Shown: positions 39,579 through 48,830, numbered from the stretch's first letter. The stretch is DNA of 64,000 nt from Dyella sp. RRB7 (GCF_022761115.1 NZ_JAKWJS010000005.1:1-64000); one strand, 5' to 3'. The notes: a model not told the origin generated them from the letters alone. Made by a program: numbers and translations.

Positions 39579-39846
39579 GGGCGAGCCTGACCCATTAGCG
39601 CGGGTGGCATGATGTCCAGAAAGTTTGCAGGGCGTGGCGCGTGGCGCCGCCCAGGCTGGTTGCCTGGGCAAGCCGTGCACTGCGACCTGCGGGCTTTCTG
39701 GACATCACCCGAAGGGCCGGGCCTGTTTGCCCGCCGGTGAGCGTCGCACCGCTTCGACAGGCAGCCAGCCTGCCTGCAGCGATGCAACACCCACCGGCGA
39801 GCAAACAGGACCGGTGACACCCACGTTGAATGGGTCAGGCTCGCCC
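39579..39846. repeat. Large nested inverted-repeat element (MITE-like or structured RNA)
   Basis: The ends are a perfect 18-bp inverted repeat, GGGCGAGCCTGACCCATT (39579-39596) and its complement (39829-39846). Inside are two further long arms. In arm 1, GATGTCCAGAAAG (39611-39623) pairs with 39694-39706 and GCAGG/CCTGC continue inward; it is tipped by GCCCAGG/CCTGGGC (39649-39655, 39663-39669). In arm 2, CCTGTTTGC and CGCCGGTG (39722-39739) pair with 39792-39809 with one mismatch; it is tipped by CAGGCAG/CTGCCTG (39758-39764, 39770-39776). The whole folds as a three-way junction. No transposase is present. Confidence 0.85.
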
Positions 39847-39873
39847 ATGGGCGGCCACGGACGGTTCCGTTGA

Positions 39874-39933
39874 CATAGGTGAGAGGGTTTCCCTTGGGGG
39901 CCAAGCCCTTAGGGCGCAGTCTTTTCACCTATG
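39874..39933. repeat. Inverted repeat with inner hairpin next to the nested element
   Basis: CATAGGTGA (39874-39882) pairs with TCACCTATG (39925-39933). Inside, CTTGG-GGG-CCAAG forms a second stem (39893-39905). It starts 27 bases after the nested element and may belong to the same structured unit. Confidence 0.6.
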
Positions 39934-40132
39934 CCAGCGGAGCTGCCGGTATGTGCCGCCTCCCTCCGGCGCCCGCCACGGAAACGTGTCGCCGGCACGT
40001 GCGATCTTCGGATTCCGCCTGCCGTCACGCCCCCGGTCGCGCCGACCATCCACCAGCTCCCTTGAGCGTCTCAATGCCTGGGAGCCGGGCGCGCCGCCGT
40101 GCGACGTCCGCATCAACGTACCCACCAAACTA

Positions 40133-41866
40133 ATGTCCCAAACCGTACTCACTGATACTTTTTTCACCAATTTCGATCTTCACCCGCTGCTGCAGAAGGG
40201 CCTCGACGAGGCCGGCTTCACGCGCTGCACGCCGATCCAGGCGCTGACCCTGCCGGTGGCCCTCACCGGCCGCGACGTTGCCGGCCAGGCCCAGACCGGC
40301 ACCGGCAAGACCTGCGCCTTCCTGGTCGCCATGATGAACCGCCTGCTGACCACGCCGGCCGTGGCCGAGCGCAAGGACAGCGACCCGCGCGCCTTGGTGA
40401 TCGCGCCCACCCGCGAGCTGGCCATCCAGATCGAGAAGGATGCCAAGGCCATCGGCCGCTATACCGGCCTGCGCACCGCGTTGATCTATGGCGGCGTGGA
40501 CTATGACAAGCAGCGCCAGCAGCTCAAGGACGGCTGCGACATCATCATCGCCACGCCGGGCCGCATGCTGGATTACTACAAGCAGCATGTGTTCAGCCTC
40601 GACGCCGTCGAAGTGATGGTGATCGACGAGGCGGACCGCATGTTCGACCTCGGCTTCATCAAGGACGTGCGCTTCATCTTCCGCCGCCTGCCGGCGCGCG
40701 AGCAGCGCCAGGTGCTGCTGTTCTCCGCCACGCTGAGCCATCGCGTGCTGGAGCTGGCCTACGAGCATATGCACAACGCCGAGAAGCTGGAAGTGGAGAC
40801 GGAAAACGTCACTGCCGACCGCGTGCGCCAGGTGGTCTACTTCCCCGCCAAGGAAGAGAAGATGCCGCTGCTGCTCAACCTGCTCGATCGCACCCAGGCC
40901 GAGCGCAGCATCATCTTCGTCAACACCAAGGCCGCCGCCGAGCGCATCACCGACCGCGTGAAGCGCCAGGGCTACCGCGTGGGCGCGCTGTCCGGCGACG
41001 TGCCGCAGCTCAAGCGCCAGAAGCTGCTGCAGCGCTTCCAGGAAGGCCAGCTCGACATGCTGGTGTGCACCGACGTGGCCGCGCGCGGCCTGCACATTCC
41101 GGCCGTCAGCCACGTGTTCAACTACGACCTGCCGCAGGACGCGGAAGACTACGTGCACCGCATCGGCCGTACCGCGCGCCTGGGCGCCGAGGGCGATGCG
41201 ATCAGCTTCGCCTGCGACCTCTACGCGATGAGCCTGCCGGACATCGAGACATATATCGGCCAGCGCATCCCGGTGGCCAATATCGAGCCCGACCTGCTGG
41301 TGATGCCCAAGCCGCGCGAGCAGGACGCCCAGTTCGTTGCCGATGCCGCCGCCGACAGCGAAGCCTTCGGCGACAAGGTGGAAGCCCGCGAGAAGGACGG
41401 TGCCCCGCGCAAGGGTCCGCGCAGCGGTAGCGGTCGTGGCCGCGATGGCTCGCGTCCGGCCCGCAGCGACAAGCCGCGTGAGCCGCGCAAGCCGCGCGTC
41501 GATGCCGCTCCGGCGGAAGCCGCCGAGGTGGCTTCCGCCGGCACGGCCGCACCAACGGCGGATGCGGCTTCCGCCGAGGGTGTCGAGCGCAAGCGCCGTC
41601 GCCGTCGCGGCGGTCGCAATCGCCGTCGTGATGGCGAGGCGCCGGTGGTCGTGGAAGGAGGCGTAGCCAACCCGAACGCCGCCGACGGTGCCCGCGCACC
41701 GCGCGGCGAGCGTCGTCCGTCGCGCGAGCGTGGTGGCGCCGATGCGGGCCATACGCGCCCCTCGCGTCATGTGGCGATTACTGCCGGCGTGCAGGGTGAG
41801 GAAAAGGCCGCACCGCAGAAGGTCGGCTTCTTCCGTCGCCTGGGTCGCCTGTTTACTGGTCGCTGA
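40133..41866 (+). CDS. rhlB: DEAD-box ATP-dependent RNA helicase RhlB
   Basis: Superfamily 2 RNA helicase that unwinds RNA, usually for degradosome RNase E or PNPase. Motifs in order: the Q-motif region [13 protein letters not shown] (29-41), Walker A AQTGTGKT (53-60), [17 protein letters not shown]165EAD168, SATLSHRV, and [10 protein letters not shown]. After about residue 420 a low-complexity tail of about 150 residues rich in Arg, Gly, Ala and Pro follows, ending in a short conserved [15 protein letters not shown]. The total is 577 residues, longer than E. coli RhlB (421). The ATG at 40133 matches family starts ([11 protein letters not shown]), although no clear ribosome site precedes it. 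Confidence 0.92.
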   Translation: MSQTVLTDTFFTNFDLHPLLQKGLDEAGFTRCTPIQALTLPVALTGRDVAGQAQTGTGKTCAFLVAMMNRLLTTPAVAERKDSDPRALVIAPTRELAIQIEKDAKAIGRYTGLRTALIYGGVDYDKQRQQLKDGCDIIIATPGRMLDYYKQHVFSLDAVEVMVIDEADRMFDLGFIKDVRFIFRRLPAREQRQVLLFSATLSHRVLELAYEHMHNAEKLEVETENVTADRVRQVVYFPAKEEKMPLLLNLLDRTQAERSIIFVNTKAAAERITDRVKRQGYRVGALSGDVPQLKRQKLLQRFQEGQLDMLVCTDVAARGLHIPAVSHVFNYDLPQDAEDYVHRIGRTARLGAEGDAISFACDLYAMSLPDIETYIGQRIPVANIEPDLLVMPKPREQDAQFVADAAADSEAFGDKVEAREKDGAPRKGPRSGSGRGRDGSRPARSDKPREPRKPRVDAAPAEAAEVASAGTAAPTADAASAEGVERKRRRRRGGRNRRRDGEAPVVVEGGVANPNAADGARAPRGERRPSRERGGADAGHTRPSRHVAITAGVQGEEKAAPQKVGFFRRLGRLFTGR

Positions 41867-41875
41867 TGTTCTGCT

Positions 41876-42007
41876 CCTCCCCCTGCATGCAGGGGGAGGT
41901 TGGGAGGGGGCGACCTCCGGCAGGAGATCGCAGGTGTGCTGGCGTTCATCAAGTTGGAACGTAAGAGCACCCCCTCCCCAGCCCTCCCTCGCAGGCAGGG
42001 GAGGGAG
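41876..42007. repeat. Inverted pair of a dispersed G/C-run hairpin repeat
   Basis: A perfect 24-bp palindrome (CCTCCCCCTGCA and complement, 41876-41899) continues as GGTTGGGAGGGGG. A second, less perfect copy lies on the opposite strand at about 41970-42007 (CCCCCTCCCCAGCCCTCCC...GGGGAGGG). The two face each other across about 60 bases between rhlB and ftsE. A related copy lies at 55004-55035. The pair may end rhlB transcription. Confidence 0.65.
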
Positions 42008-42106
42008 TTACGTGTAGCGCGGGGTGTTTTATCGCGACTGTCAGAACGCCTGACCTTCTCGCACGCATCCCTTATCCTTGCGCCTATCCGGGATCGGGGA
42101 CACGCG

Positions 42107-42784
42107 GTGATCCGCTTCGACCAAGTCAGCAAGCGTTACGAAGGTGGCCACGAGGCCCTGTCGCAGCTTTCCTTTGAGGTGGCGGCAGGCGAGATGGCCT
42201 TTATCACGGGCCATTCGGGCGCCGGCAAGAGCACCTTGCTCAAGTTGCTGGGCCTGATCGAGCGCCCGTCGCACGGCGTGATCACGCTGGACGGGCAGAA
42301 CATGGCCAAGATTGGCCGCGCCGGCATTCCCAAGCTGCGTCGCCGGCTCGGCATGGTGTTCCAGGACCATCGCCTGCTGATGGATCGCACGGTGTTCGCC
42401 AATGTCGAACTGCCGCTGATGATCGGCGGCATGGCACCGGCCGAGCGCGGCAAGCGGGTGCGCGCCGCGCTGGAGAAGGTCGGCCTGCTCGCCTACGAGC
42501 GCCAGCTGCCCGCCACGCTTTCCGCCGGTGAGCAGCAGCGCGTGGGCATTGCCCGCGCGATCGTGGCCAAGCCGACGCTGTTGATCGCCGACGAACCCAC
42601 CGGCAACCTCGATCCCACCCTTGCGGTGGAGATCATGGGCCTGTTCGCCGAATTCCAGCAGGTGGGCACCACGGTACTGATCGCCAGCCACGACCTGCCG
42701 TTGATCAAGCGCATGAAGAAGCGCGTGGTGGTACTCGATCATGGCCGACTGGTCGCCGACATTGCCGCGCAGGAGGTGCTGTGA
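42107..42784 (+). CDS. ftsE: Cell-division ABC ATPase FtsE
   Basis: Cytosolic ATPase that works with FtsX at the divisome to activate septal peptidoglycan hydrolases through periplasmic partners. The ABC motifs are Walker A GHSGAGKST (35-43), signature LSAGEQQR, and Walker B LLIADEPTGN followed by the H-loop ASHD. The frame is open from 41900, but a GTG at 42107 preceded by GGGG gives the standard N-terminus VIRFDQVSKRYEGG and 225 residues (E. coli 222). It overlaps ftsX by GTGA. Confidence 0.95.
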   Translation: MIRFDQVSKRYEGGHEALSQLSFEVAAGEMAFITGHSGAGKSTLLKLLGLIERPSHGVITLDGQNMAKIGRAGIPKLRRRLGMVFQDHRLLMDRTVFANVELPLMIGGMAPAERGKRVRAALEKVGLLAYERQLPATLSAGEQQRVGIARAIVAKPTLLIADEPTGNLDPTLAVEIMGLFAEFQQVGTTVLIASHDLPLIKRMKKRVVVLDHGRLVADIAAQEVL

Positions 42785-43773
42785 GCACGCAGCCCGACAT
42801 GCCCTTGAACGAAAGCCCGCTGCTCGCCGAAACCCATCCGCGCAGCGGTCGCGGCCGCGCGCGCCCGGTGGCCAGCTGGCGCGAGCATCACGGCTGGAGC
42901 GCCTCGGCCAGCCTGCGCCGGCTGATGTCGCGTCCGGTCGGCACCTTGCTCACCGTGGCGGTGATGGCGATTGCGCTGGCGCTGCCGCTCACCTTCTACC
43001 TGTTGCTGGGCAATCTGCAGAAGATGGGCGATGCGCTGGGCCAGAACCAGACCATCAGCGCGTTCCTGCAGCCGGGCCAGAGCGCCCAGGCGGCGGAGCT
43101 GATGGCCAAGAAGCTGCGTGACCATGCCGCAGTGGCGACCGTGACGGTGAAGTCGCCGCAGCAGGGCATGGACGAGCTGGCCAAGATGCAGGGTTTCTCC
43201 GGCGCGCTGCACACGCTGGACAACAACCCGCTGCCCTATGTGCTCGAAGTGTTGCCCAAGCCCGGCGTGAGCGCCGACAGCGTGGACCAACTGGTGGCCG
43301 ACATGCGCGGCATGCAGGGGGTGGACCAGGTGCAGGACAGCGGCACCTGGCGGCAGCGCCTTGAGGCACTGCTGGGCGTGGGCCAGCGTGCGGTGCTGAT
43401 TCTCGCCGTGCTGCTGGCCGTGGCCGTGCTGCTGGTGGTGGGCAATACGGTGCGCGTGGATATCGCCAGCCGCAGCGAGGAGATCGGCGTGCTGATGCTG
43501 GTCGGTGCCAGCCGTGCCTTTGTGCGCCGGCCCTATCTCTATGCCGGCATCTGGTATGGCTTGTTCGCCGGGGTGCTGGCAGCGGGCTTCGCGGTGCTGG
43601 TGGAGCTGGCGCTGGCCGATCCGGTGGCGCGGCTGGGCCACGTGTATGCCGGCAAGCTGCAGGTCGACGTGCTGCCCGTGTGGCTGCTGGCGGCCGTGCC
43701 GCTTGCCGCCGCGGTGCTGGGCTGGCTCGGTGCCCGCCTGGTGAGCGCATGGCAGCTGCGCAAGGCCGCCTGA
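42781..43773 (+). CDS. ftsX: Cell-division membrane protein FtsX
   Basis: Polytopic partner of FtsE, 330 residues. An N-terminal basic cytoplasmic stretch (about 1-55) is followed by a transmembrane helix (57-77) and a large periplasmic loop (about 80-200). Three C-terminal transmembrane helices follow (around 205-230, 255-275, 295-320). The periplasmic loop with NQTISAFLQPGQ and LPYVLEVLPKPGV and the SRSEEIGVLMLVGAS segment are typical. The start is the GTG at 42781 overlapping the ftsE stop, so the two are co-translated. Confidence 0.94.
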   Translation: MSTQPDMPLNESPLLAETHPRSGRGRARPVASWREHHGWSASASLRRLMSRPVGTLLTVAVMAIALALPLTFYLLLGNLQKMGDALGQNQTISAFLQPGQSAQAAELMAKKLRDHAAVATVTVKSPQQGMDELAKMQGFSGALHTLDNNPLPYVLEVLPKPGVSADSVDQLVADMRGMQGVDQVQDSGTWRQRLEALLGVGQRAVLILAVLLAVAVLLVVGNTVRVDIASRSEEIGVLMLVGASRAFVRRPYLYAGIWYGLFAGVLAAGFAVLVELALADPVARLGHVYAGKLQVDVLPVWLLAAVPLAAAVLGWLGARLVSAWQLRKAA

Positions 43774-43921
43774 ACCGTGCGCGGGCGCACGCCCGCACCG
43801 GTGGTGTAATGAGAGGGTTGCGTTTCCGGTGCACGATGCCGGTCGTGGAAGTCGCGGTGCGGGAAGGGAGCACCGACATGCCGCCGACATGGAGCGCTGG
43901 CATATCTGTGGGTGACAGGGG

Positions 43922-44764
43922 ATGAGTACGAGTTTCAGCAGTCGAGTGGTGGGGACGGCGCCCAGGGTGCTGGTGGTCGACGGCTCCAAGGTCGTGCGTC
44001 AGCTGATTGCCCGCGTGCTGAAGGCCGAGCTGCCTGACGCGGAAGTGGTCGGCTGCGGCAGCGGGGCGGAAGCCCAGGAGCTGCTCGAGGGCGGTGCCTT
44101 CGATTTCATCACCATTGCACTGCGTCTGCCCGACATGGATGGCCTGGAGCTGGCGCGCCACGTGCGCGAGTCGGCGGCGCAGGCCTATGTGCCGATCGTG
44201 GTGGTATCGGGCGATGTCGACGGCCGCCTGCACAACCGTACGCTGGGCGAGCACGTCACCGATTATTTCGACAAGTCGCTGGGCTTCCAGGCGCTGGCCG
44301 AGTTCATCCGCGGCTACGTGCGCCCGCAGGATTCGGCCGAGGGCGAAGTGCTGTACGTGGAGGACAGCCGCGTGGTGGCGCTGGCCACGCGCCGCATCTT
44401 GGAGAAGCACGGGCTGACCGTGCGTCACGTGATCAGCGCCGAGGATGCGCTGGCCCTGCTGGACACCGCTCGTGCCAATGACGCCGTCGGTGCCGACATC
44501 GTGCTGACCGACGTCAGCCTCAAGGGCGAACTGACCGGTGGTGATCTGCTCGAGCGTATCCGCCGCGATTACGGCTACAGCAAGGGCCGCCTGCCGGTGC
44601 TGGTGATGACCGGCGACGAGAACCCGGCCAACCAGGCCGCCCTGTTGCGGGCGGGCGCCAACGACCTGGTCGAGAAACCCATCGAGGAAAAGCTGTTGAT
44701 GACCAAGCTGCTGTTCCAGCTGCGCGTGTCGCAGCACCTGCGCGAACACGACGCGGCGATATGA
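43922..44764 (+). CDS. Double-receiver response regulator with a degenerate first receiver
   Basis: 280-residue cytoplasmic protein made of two CheY-like receiver domains in tandem and nothing else. Receiver 1 (about 15-135) keeps the acidic D20 and K118, but the phosphoacceptor Asp is replaced by A66 (ITIA66LRLPDMDG). It therefore should not be phosphorylated at the usual site. Receiver 2 (about 142-275) has E147/D148, phosphoacceptor D197 (LTD197VSL) and K252 (EK252PI). There is no output domain, so it should act through protein contacts or as a phosphate sink. It overlaps ung by ATGA. The partner kinase is not evident. Confidence 0.85.
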   Translation: MSTSFSSRVVGTAPRVLVVDGSKVVRQLIARVLKAELPDAEVVGCGSGAEAQELLEGGAFDFITIALRLPDMDGLELARHVRESAAQAYVPIVVVSGDVDGRLHNRTLGEHVTDYFDKSLGFQALAEFIRGYVRPQDSAEGEVLYVEDSRVVALATRRILEKHGLTVRHVISAEDALALLDTARANDAVGADIVLTDVSLKGELTGGDLLERIRRDYGYSKGRLPVLVMTGDENPANQAALLRAGANDLVEKPIEEKLLMTKLLFQLRVSQHLREHDAAI

Positions 44765-45462
44765 GCGGGCATCCCATACGCCTGGAGCCGTCCTGGAAGG
44801 CGCGCATTGGCGAATACCTGACCCGTCCCGACATGCGGGCGCTGGCCGACTTCCTGCGCGCCGAAAAGCAGGCCGGCAAGGTCATCTATCCGCCGGGGCC
44901 GGAAATCTTCGCCGCGTTCGACCACACCCCGTTCGAGGCGGTGCGCGTGGTGATCCTGGGCCAGGACCCGTACCACGGCCCGGGGCAGGCACACGGGCTG
45001 TGCTTCTCGGTGCGCCCCGGGGTACCGCCGCCGCCGTCGCTGCAGAACATCTTCAAGGAGATCCAGCGCGACCTGGGCATCCCGCCACCGGACCATGGTT
45101 GCCTCACCCCCTGGGCCGACCGCGGCGTGCTGTTGCTCAACAGTGTGCTGACCGTGCAGCAGGGGCTGGCTGCCTCGCATCAGGGCAAGGGCTGGGAGGG
45201 TTTCACCGACGCCGCCATCGATGCACTGAACCGGGAGCGGGAAGGGCTGGTGTTCATGCTCTGGGGCTCCTACGCCCAGCGCAAGGGCCAGCTGATCGAT
45301 ACCCGGCGCCATTGCGTTCTGAAGTCGGTGCACCCATCTCCGTTGTCAGCGCACCGCGGTTTTATCGGCTGCGGGCACTTCTCGGCGGCCAACCGGTACC
45401 TGGAAAGCCACGGGATGGACCCAATCGACTGGTCCCTGCCGGCGCGCGCCGAGCTGGCCTAA
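44761..45462 (+). CDS. ung: Uracil-DNA glycosylase (family 1)
   Basis: Removes uracil from DNA to start base-excision repair. The water-activating motif is [13 protein letters not shown] with D69. The uracil-binding region and leucine-intercalation loop [21 protein letters not shown] are intact. The length is 233 residues (E. coli 229). Its start overlaps the stop of the double-receiver gene by 4 bases. The ung stop is followed by the rpoH control region. Confidence 0.96.
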   Translation: MSGHPIRLEPSWKARIGEYLTRPDMRALADFLRAEKQAGKVIYPPGPEIFAAFDHTPFEAVRVVILGQDPYHGPGQAHGLCFSVRPGVPPPPSLQNIFKEIQRDLGIPPPDHGCLTPWADRGVLLLNSVLTVQQGLAASHQGKGWEGFTDAAIDALNREREGLVFMLWGSYAQRKGQLIDTRRHCVLKSVHPSPLSAHRGFIGCGHFSAANRYLESHGMDPIDWSLPARAELA

Positions 45463-45565
45463 ACGGCCGCTTCACGCGACCTGAACCGCGGGGCCGGCAC
45501 AGTGGCACCTCCCCGGCGCGTCCCACTGGACGGGCACCCAATATTCCTGTACTATTCAGTTCAAC

Positions 45566-45595
45566 AAAGGCCCCTGGGAACTCTTTGGGGCCTTT
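45566..45595 (+). terminator. Hairpin overlapping the rpoH control region
   Basis: AAAGGCCCC and GGGGCCTTT form a perfect 9-bp stem around a 12-base loop, 104 bases past ung. Its 3' arm touches the CIRCE operator by two bases. It may terminate ung transcripts, although the T-tract is only the stem's own TTT. Confidence 0.45.
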
Positions 45596-45620
45596 AGCAC
45601 TCTCACCACCCGAGTGCTAA
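45577..45620 (+). promoter_or_regulatory. CIRCE operator with an overlapping sigma-E-like promoter, upstream of rpoH
   Basis: TTAGCACTC-N9-GAGTGCTAA (45594-45620) is an exact match to the CIRCE operator bound by the heat-shock repressor HrcA. GGAACTC (45577-45583) and TCTCA (45601-45605), 17 bases apart, resemble an RpoE promoter of the rpoH-P3 kind, and its -10 lies inside CIRCE. Bound HrcA would block it. The ribosome site AGGAGGT and the rpoH ATG follow 30 bases later. CIRCE is seen directly; the promoter is a candidate. Confidence 0.8.
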
Positions 45621-45649
45621 GCTGATCCCCTATTCAGGAGGTTCCCCAC

Positions 45650-46507
<858 letters not shown>

Positions 46508-46534
46508 TCCCGTGCATCGGCGTACCATGACCAG

Positions 46535-46560
46535 CGGCCCCTGATGGGGCCGTTTGGCTT
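46535..46560 (+). terminator. Rho-independent terminator after rpoH
   Basis: CGGCCCC and GGGGCCG pair around TGAT, followed by TTTGGCTTT. It lies 28 bases after the rpoH stop. Confidence 0.75.
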
Positions 46561-46616
46561 TGTGCCGACATGGCTGTCTGCCCATCCAACCACAGGAACC
46601 TGCTTACCTTACAGCC

Positions 46617-47315
46617 ATGCCCAGAGTCCTTGTCATCGAAGACGACGAAGCCACGGCGCGCGAAATCGTTGCCGAGCTCAGCGTGCACGGGATGCTGGCC
46701 GAATGGGTGGCCGACGGTCGCGCCGGCCTCGATCGCGCCTCGCATGGTGACTACGACCTGGTGACGCTGGATCGCATGCTGCCCGGCATGGACGGCATCG
46801 ACGTGGTTGCCGGCATGCGCCGCGCAGGTGTGGACACGCCGGTATTGATGATCAGCGCCTTGAGCGATGTCGATGATCGCGTGCGCGGTCTGCGCGCCGG
46901 TGGCGATGACTATCTCACCAAGCCATTTGCGCCCGATGAGATGGCCGCGCGCGCGGAAGTGCTGCTGCGCCGCCGTCAGCCGCAGGCGGCGCAGCGCTTG
47001 CGCGTGGCCGATCTGGAGCTGGACCTGGTCAGTCACGTGGCCTATCGCCAGGGTCATCCGTTGACGCTGTTGCCCACCGAATACCGTTTGCTCGAATTCC
47101 TGATGCGCAACTCGGGCCAGGTGCTTACCCGCACGATGATTTTCGAAACGGTGTGGGGATTTCATTTCGATCCCGGCACCAACGTGATCGACGTGCATAT
47201 CGGCCGGCTGCGGCGCAAGATCGATGGGGCCGGGCAGCCGGCACTCATCCACACCGTGCGCGGTACCGGCTACATGTTGTCGACCGCCCACGAAGCGATG
47301 CCGGTGGAATCATGA
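46617..47315 (+). CDS. OmpR/PhoB-type response regulator
   Basis: DNA-binding regulator of 232 residues. The receiver domain (1-115) has the acidic pair E8/D9-D10, phosphoacceptor D52 (LD52RMLPGMDG) and K102 (LTK102PF). The C-terminal winged helix (about 135-225) carries PTEYRLLEFLMRNSGQVLTR and DVHIGRLRRKID. The ATG at 46617 starts the canonical MPRVLVIEDDE; the longer open frame to 46554 is ignored. It overlaps the kinase gene as ATGA. The pair is directly upstream of a tripartite RND pump, which it probably controls. Confidence 0.93.
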   Translation: MPRVLVIEDDEATAREIVAELSVHGMLAEWVADGRAGLDRASHGDYDLVTLDRMLPGMDGIDVVAGMRRAGVDTPVLMISALSDVDDRVRGLRAGGDDYLTKPFAPDEMAARAEVLLRRRQPQAAQRLRVADLELDLVSHVAYRQGHPLTLLPTEYRLLEFLMRNSGQVLTRTMIFETVWGFHFDPGTNVIDVHIGRLRRKIDGAGQPALIHTVRGTGYMLSTAHEAMPVES

Positions 47316-48751
47316 GCGCCCGTCCCAACGCGTGGCATTCGGCCACTTCGCGCCTCATCCTCATCTACGGTGCCTTGTTCGTCGTATGGGGTTCGGTGCT
47401 GGTCGGGGTGATCCAGTGGGAGACCACGCGCTACCTCAATACGGTCATCGACCAGATGTTGCAGCAGCGCCTGCATTACATCGCCTCGACTGATCCGGCA
47501 CGTCTCGCGGTGACGGTGGATGCGGCGGCCGCGATCGACCCGCACGGCATCATGTCGGTGGGCCTGTTCGACAAGGACCACCAGCCCATGGCCGGCAACA
47601 TCGATCATCTGCCGACCTCGCTGTTGCGCGACGGGCAGGTGCATCTGCTGAAGCATGGCCTGCCGCGTTCCGACCGCGATGCGGAGCGGGTGCGCGCACG
47701 CGGCCTGGCGACGACGCTGCCCAATGGCGACATCTTGGTCATCGCCAAGGACATCAGCACCATCGACGGCATCGGCGCGATCATTCGTCGCGCGCTGCTA
47801 TGGGGCATTTCGCTGACCATCATTCCCGGTCTGCTCGGTGGCTTCCTGTTGCGCCGCGGCCCGGAGAAGCGCATCCGTACATTGCAGGACGCGACTGATC
47901 CCATCCGGCAGGGTGATCTGTCCAAGCGCCTGCCGGTGAGTCGTCGCGGCGACGAGCTGGACCAGCTGGCGGGCATCGTCAACACCATGCTGGGCGAGAT
48001 CGAGCGCCTGATGAACGAAGTGAAGGGCGTATGCGACAACATCGCGCATGATCTGCGCACGCCGCTGACGCGCCTGCGCGCACGCCTGTATCGCACGCAG
48101 CAGCAGCTTGAAGGCGTGCCGGAATCCGCGCTGGTGGAGTCGTGCATCGTCGATATCGATGAAGTGCTCACGCGCTTTCGCGCGCTGCTGCGCGTGTCGG
48201 AGCTGGAGGACCGCCATCGGGCGGCCTGCTTCGATGAAGTGGACGTCGGCCAGGTGTTGCGCCAGGTACACGAGTTCTATGCGCCGGTGGCGGAGGATCG
48301 CGGACAGTCGTTCGATCTCGACATCCAGCCGGTGGCGCCGGTGCGTGCCGACGCGCACCTGTTGTTCGAGGCGCTTGCGAACCTGGTAGGCAATGCCATC
48401 AAGTTCACGCCGCCGGGTGGCAGGGTGAGCCTGCGCGCGAGCATGGACAAGCGCGGCCCGCGCGTGGACGTGATCGACAGCGGGCCCGGCATTCCCGCCA
48501 ACGAGCGCGAGGCGGTGACTCGCCGCTTCTACCGAGGCGACAACAGCCGCACCACGGGTACCGGTGGCTCGGGCCTGGGACTGAGCATCGTCAGCGCCAT
48601 CGTGCGCCTGCACGGCTACGCGCTCGACATCGGCGAGGCCACCAGCAACGGCGCGCGTCTCACGCTGTACTGTTACACGCTGGCGCCGGGCGAGAAGGTG
48701 GGCACCTGCCTGTCCCGATCCGTGCCAGAAGTCACGCCGATGACGGCCTGA
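47312..48751 (+). CDS. Two-component sensor histidine kinase
   Basis: Inner-membrane kinase of 479 residues, partner of the preceding regulator. A first transmembrane helix (about 15-35), a periplasmic sensor loop of about 120 residues and a second transmembrane segment (about 155-180) are followed by a HAMP domain. The dimerisation helix has phospho-acceptor H246 in NIAH246DLRTPLTRLR. The ATPase domain shows the N box (LANLVGNAIKFT), G1 (DSGPGIP) and G2 (GTGGSGLGLSIV). The signal is unknown. Its stop is followed by a strong hairpin (48761-48789) before the pump genes. Confidence 0.93.
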   Translation: MSARPNAWHSATSRLILIYGALFVVWGSVLVGVIQWETTRYLNTVIDQMLQQRLHYIASTDPARLAVTVDAAAAIDPHGIMSVGLFDKDHQPMAGNIDHLPTSLLRDGQVHLLKHGLPRSDRDAERVRARGLATTLPNGDILVIAKDISTIDGIGAIIRRALLWGISLTIIPGLLGGFLLRRGPEKRIRTLQDATDPIRQGDLSKRLPVSRRGDELDQLAGIVNTMLGEIERLMNEVKGVCDNIAHDLRTPLTRLRARLYRTQQQLEGVPESALVESCIVDIDEVLTRFRALLRVSELEDRHRAACFDEVDVGQVLRQVHEFYAPVAEDRGQSFDLDIQPVAPVRADAHLLFEALANLVGNAIKFTPPGGRVSLRASMDKRGPRVDVIDSGPGIPANEREAVTRRFYRGDNSRTTGTGGSGLGLSIVSAIVRLHGYALDIGEATSNGARLTLYCYTLAPGEKVGTCLSRSVPEVTPMTA

Positions 48752-48760
48752 GCAACCGCC

Positions 48761-48830
48761 GGGCAAGATGAAGATATTTTCATCTGCCCGCACCACGTAC
48801 CCGTCGGGTACAACATGAAATTATCTTCAT
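48761..48830 (+). promoter_or_regulatory. Triple-dyad control region of the RND efflux operon
   Basis: Three dyads lie in 70 bases. GATGAA-N6-TTCATC (48767-48784) is extended by GGGCA/TGCCC into a long hairpin. GTACCCG-T-CGGGTAC (48797-48811) is perfect. ATGAA-N6-TTCAT (48815-48830) is the third. The outer two are inverted copies of one sequence: GATGAAGATA reappears as TATCTTCATC, centres 47 bases apart. They may be operators for the adjacent OmpR-type regulator or another repressor; the first hairpin could also end the kinase transcript. Confidence 0.55.

Larger units (their letters stand above)
39416..40132. other. 717-base non-coding interval between trxA and rhlB
   Basis: Divergent upstream region with no credible gene. 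It contains TTGACG and TACACT 20 bases apart (39445-39476, too wide for a good promoter), a 9-bp tandem duplication GCGATTCAA (39561-39578) and the nested inverted-repeat element 39579-39846. A further dyad with an inner hairpin lies at 39874-39933. About 200 bases with nothing recognised follow before rhlB. Confidence 0.75.

Noticed and set aside
39575-39928. A 117-codon minus-strand frame and an 82-codon plus-strand frame inside the nested element
   Set aside because: Both run through the inverted-repeat arms, so their sequence is dictated by base pairing; they are Arg/Pro/Gly/Cys-rich and have no ribosome sites.
41878-42106. N-terminal extension of FtsE from a TTG at 41900
   Set aside because: The extra 69 residues come from the hairpin repeat region and have no family counterpart; the GTG at 42107 gives the normal FtsE length.
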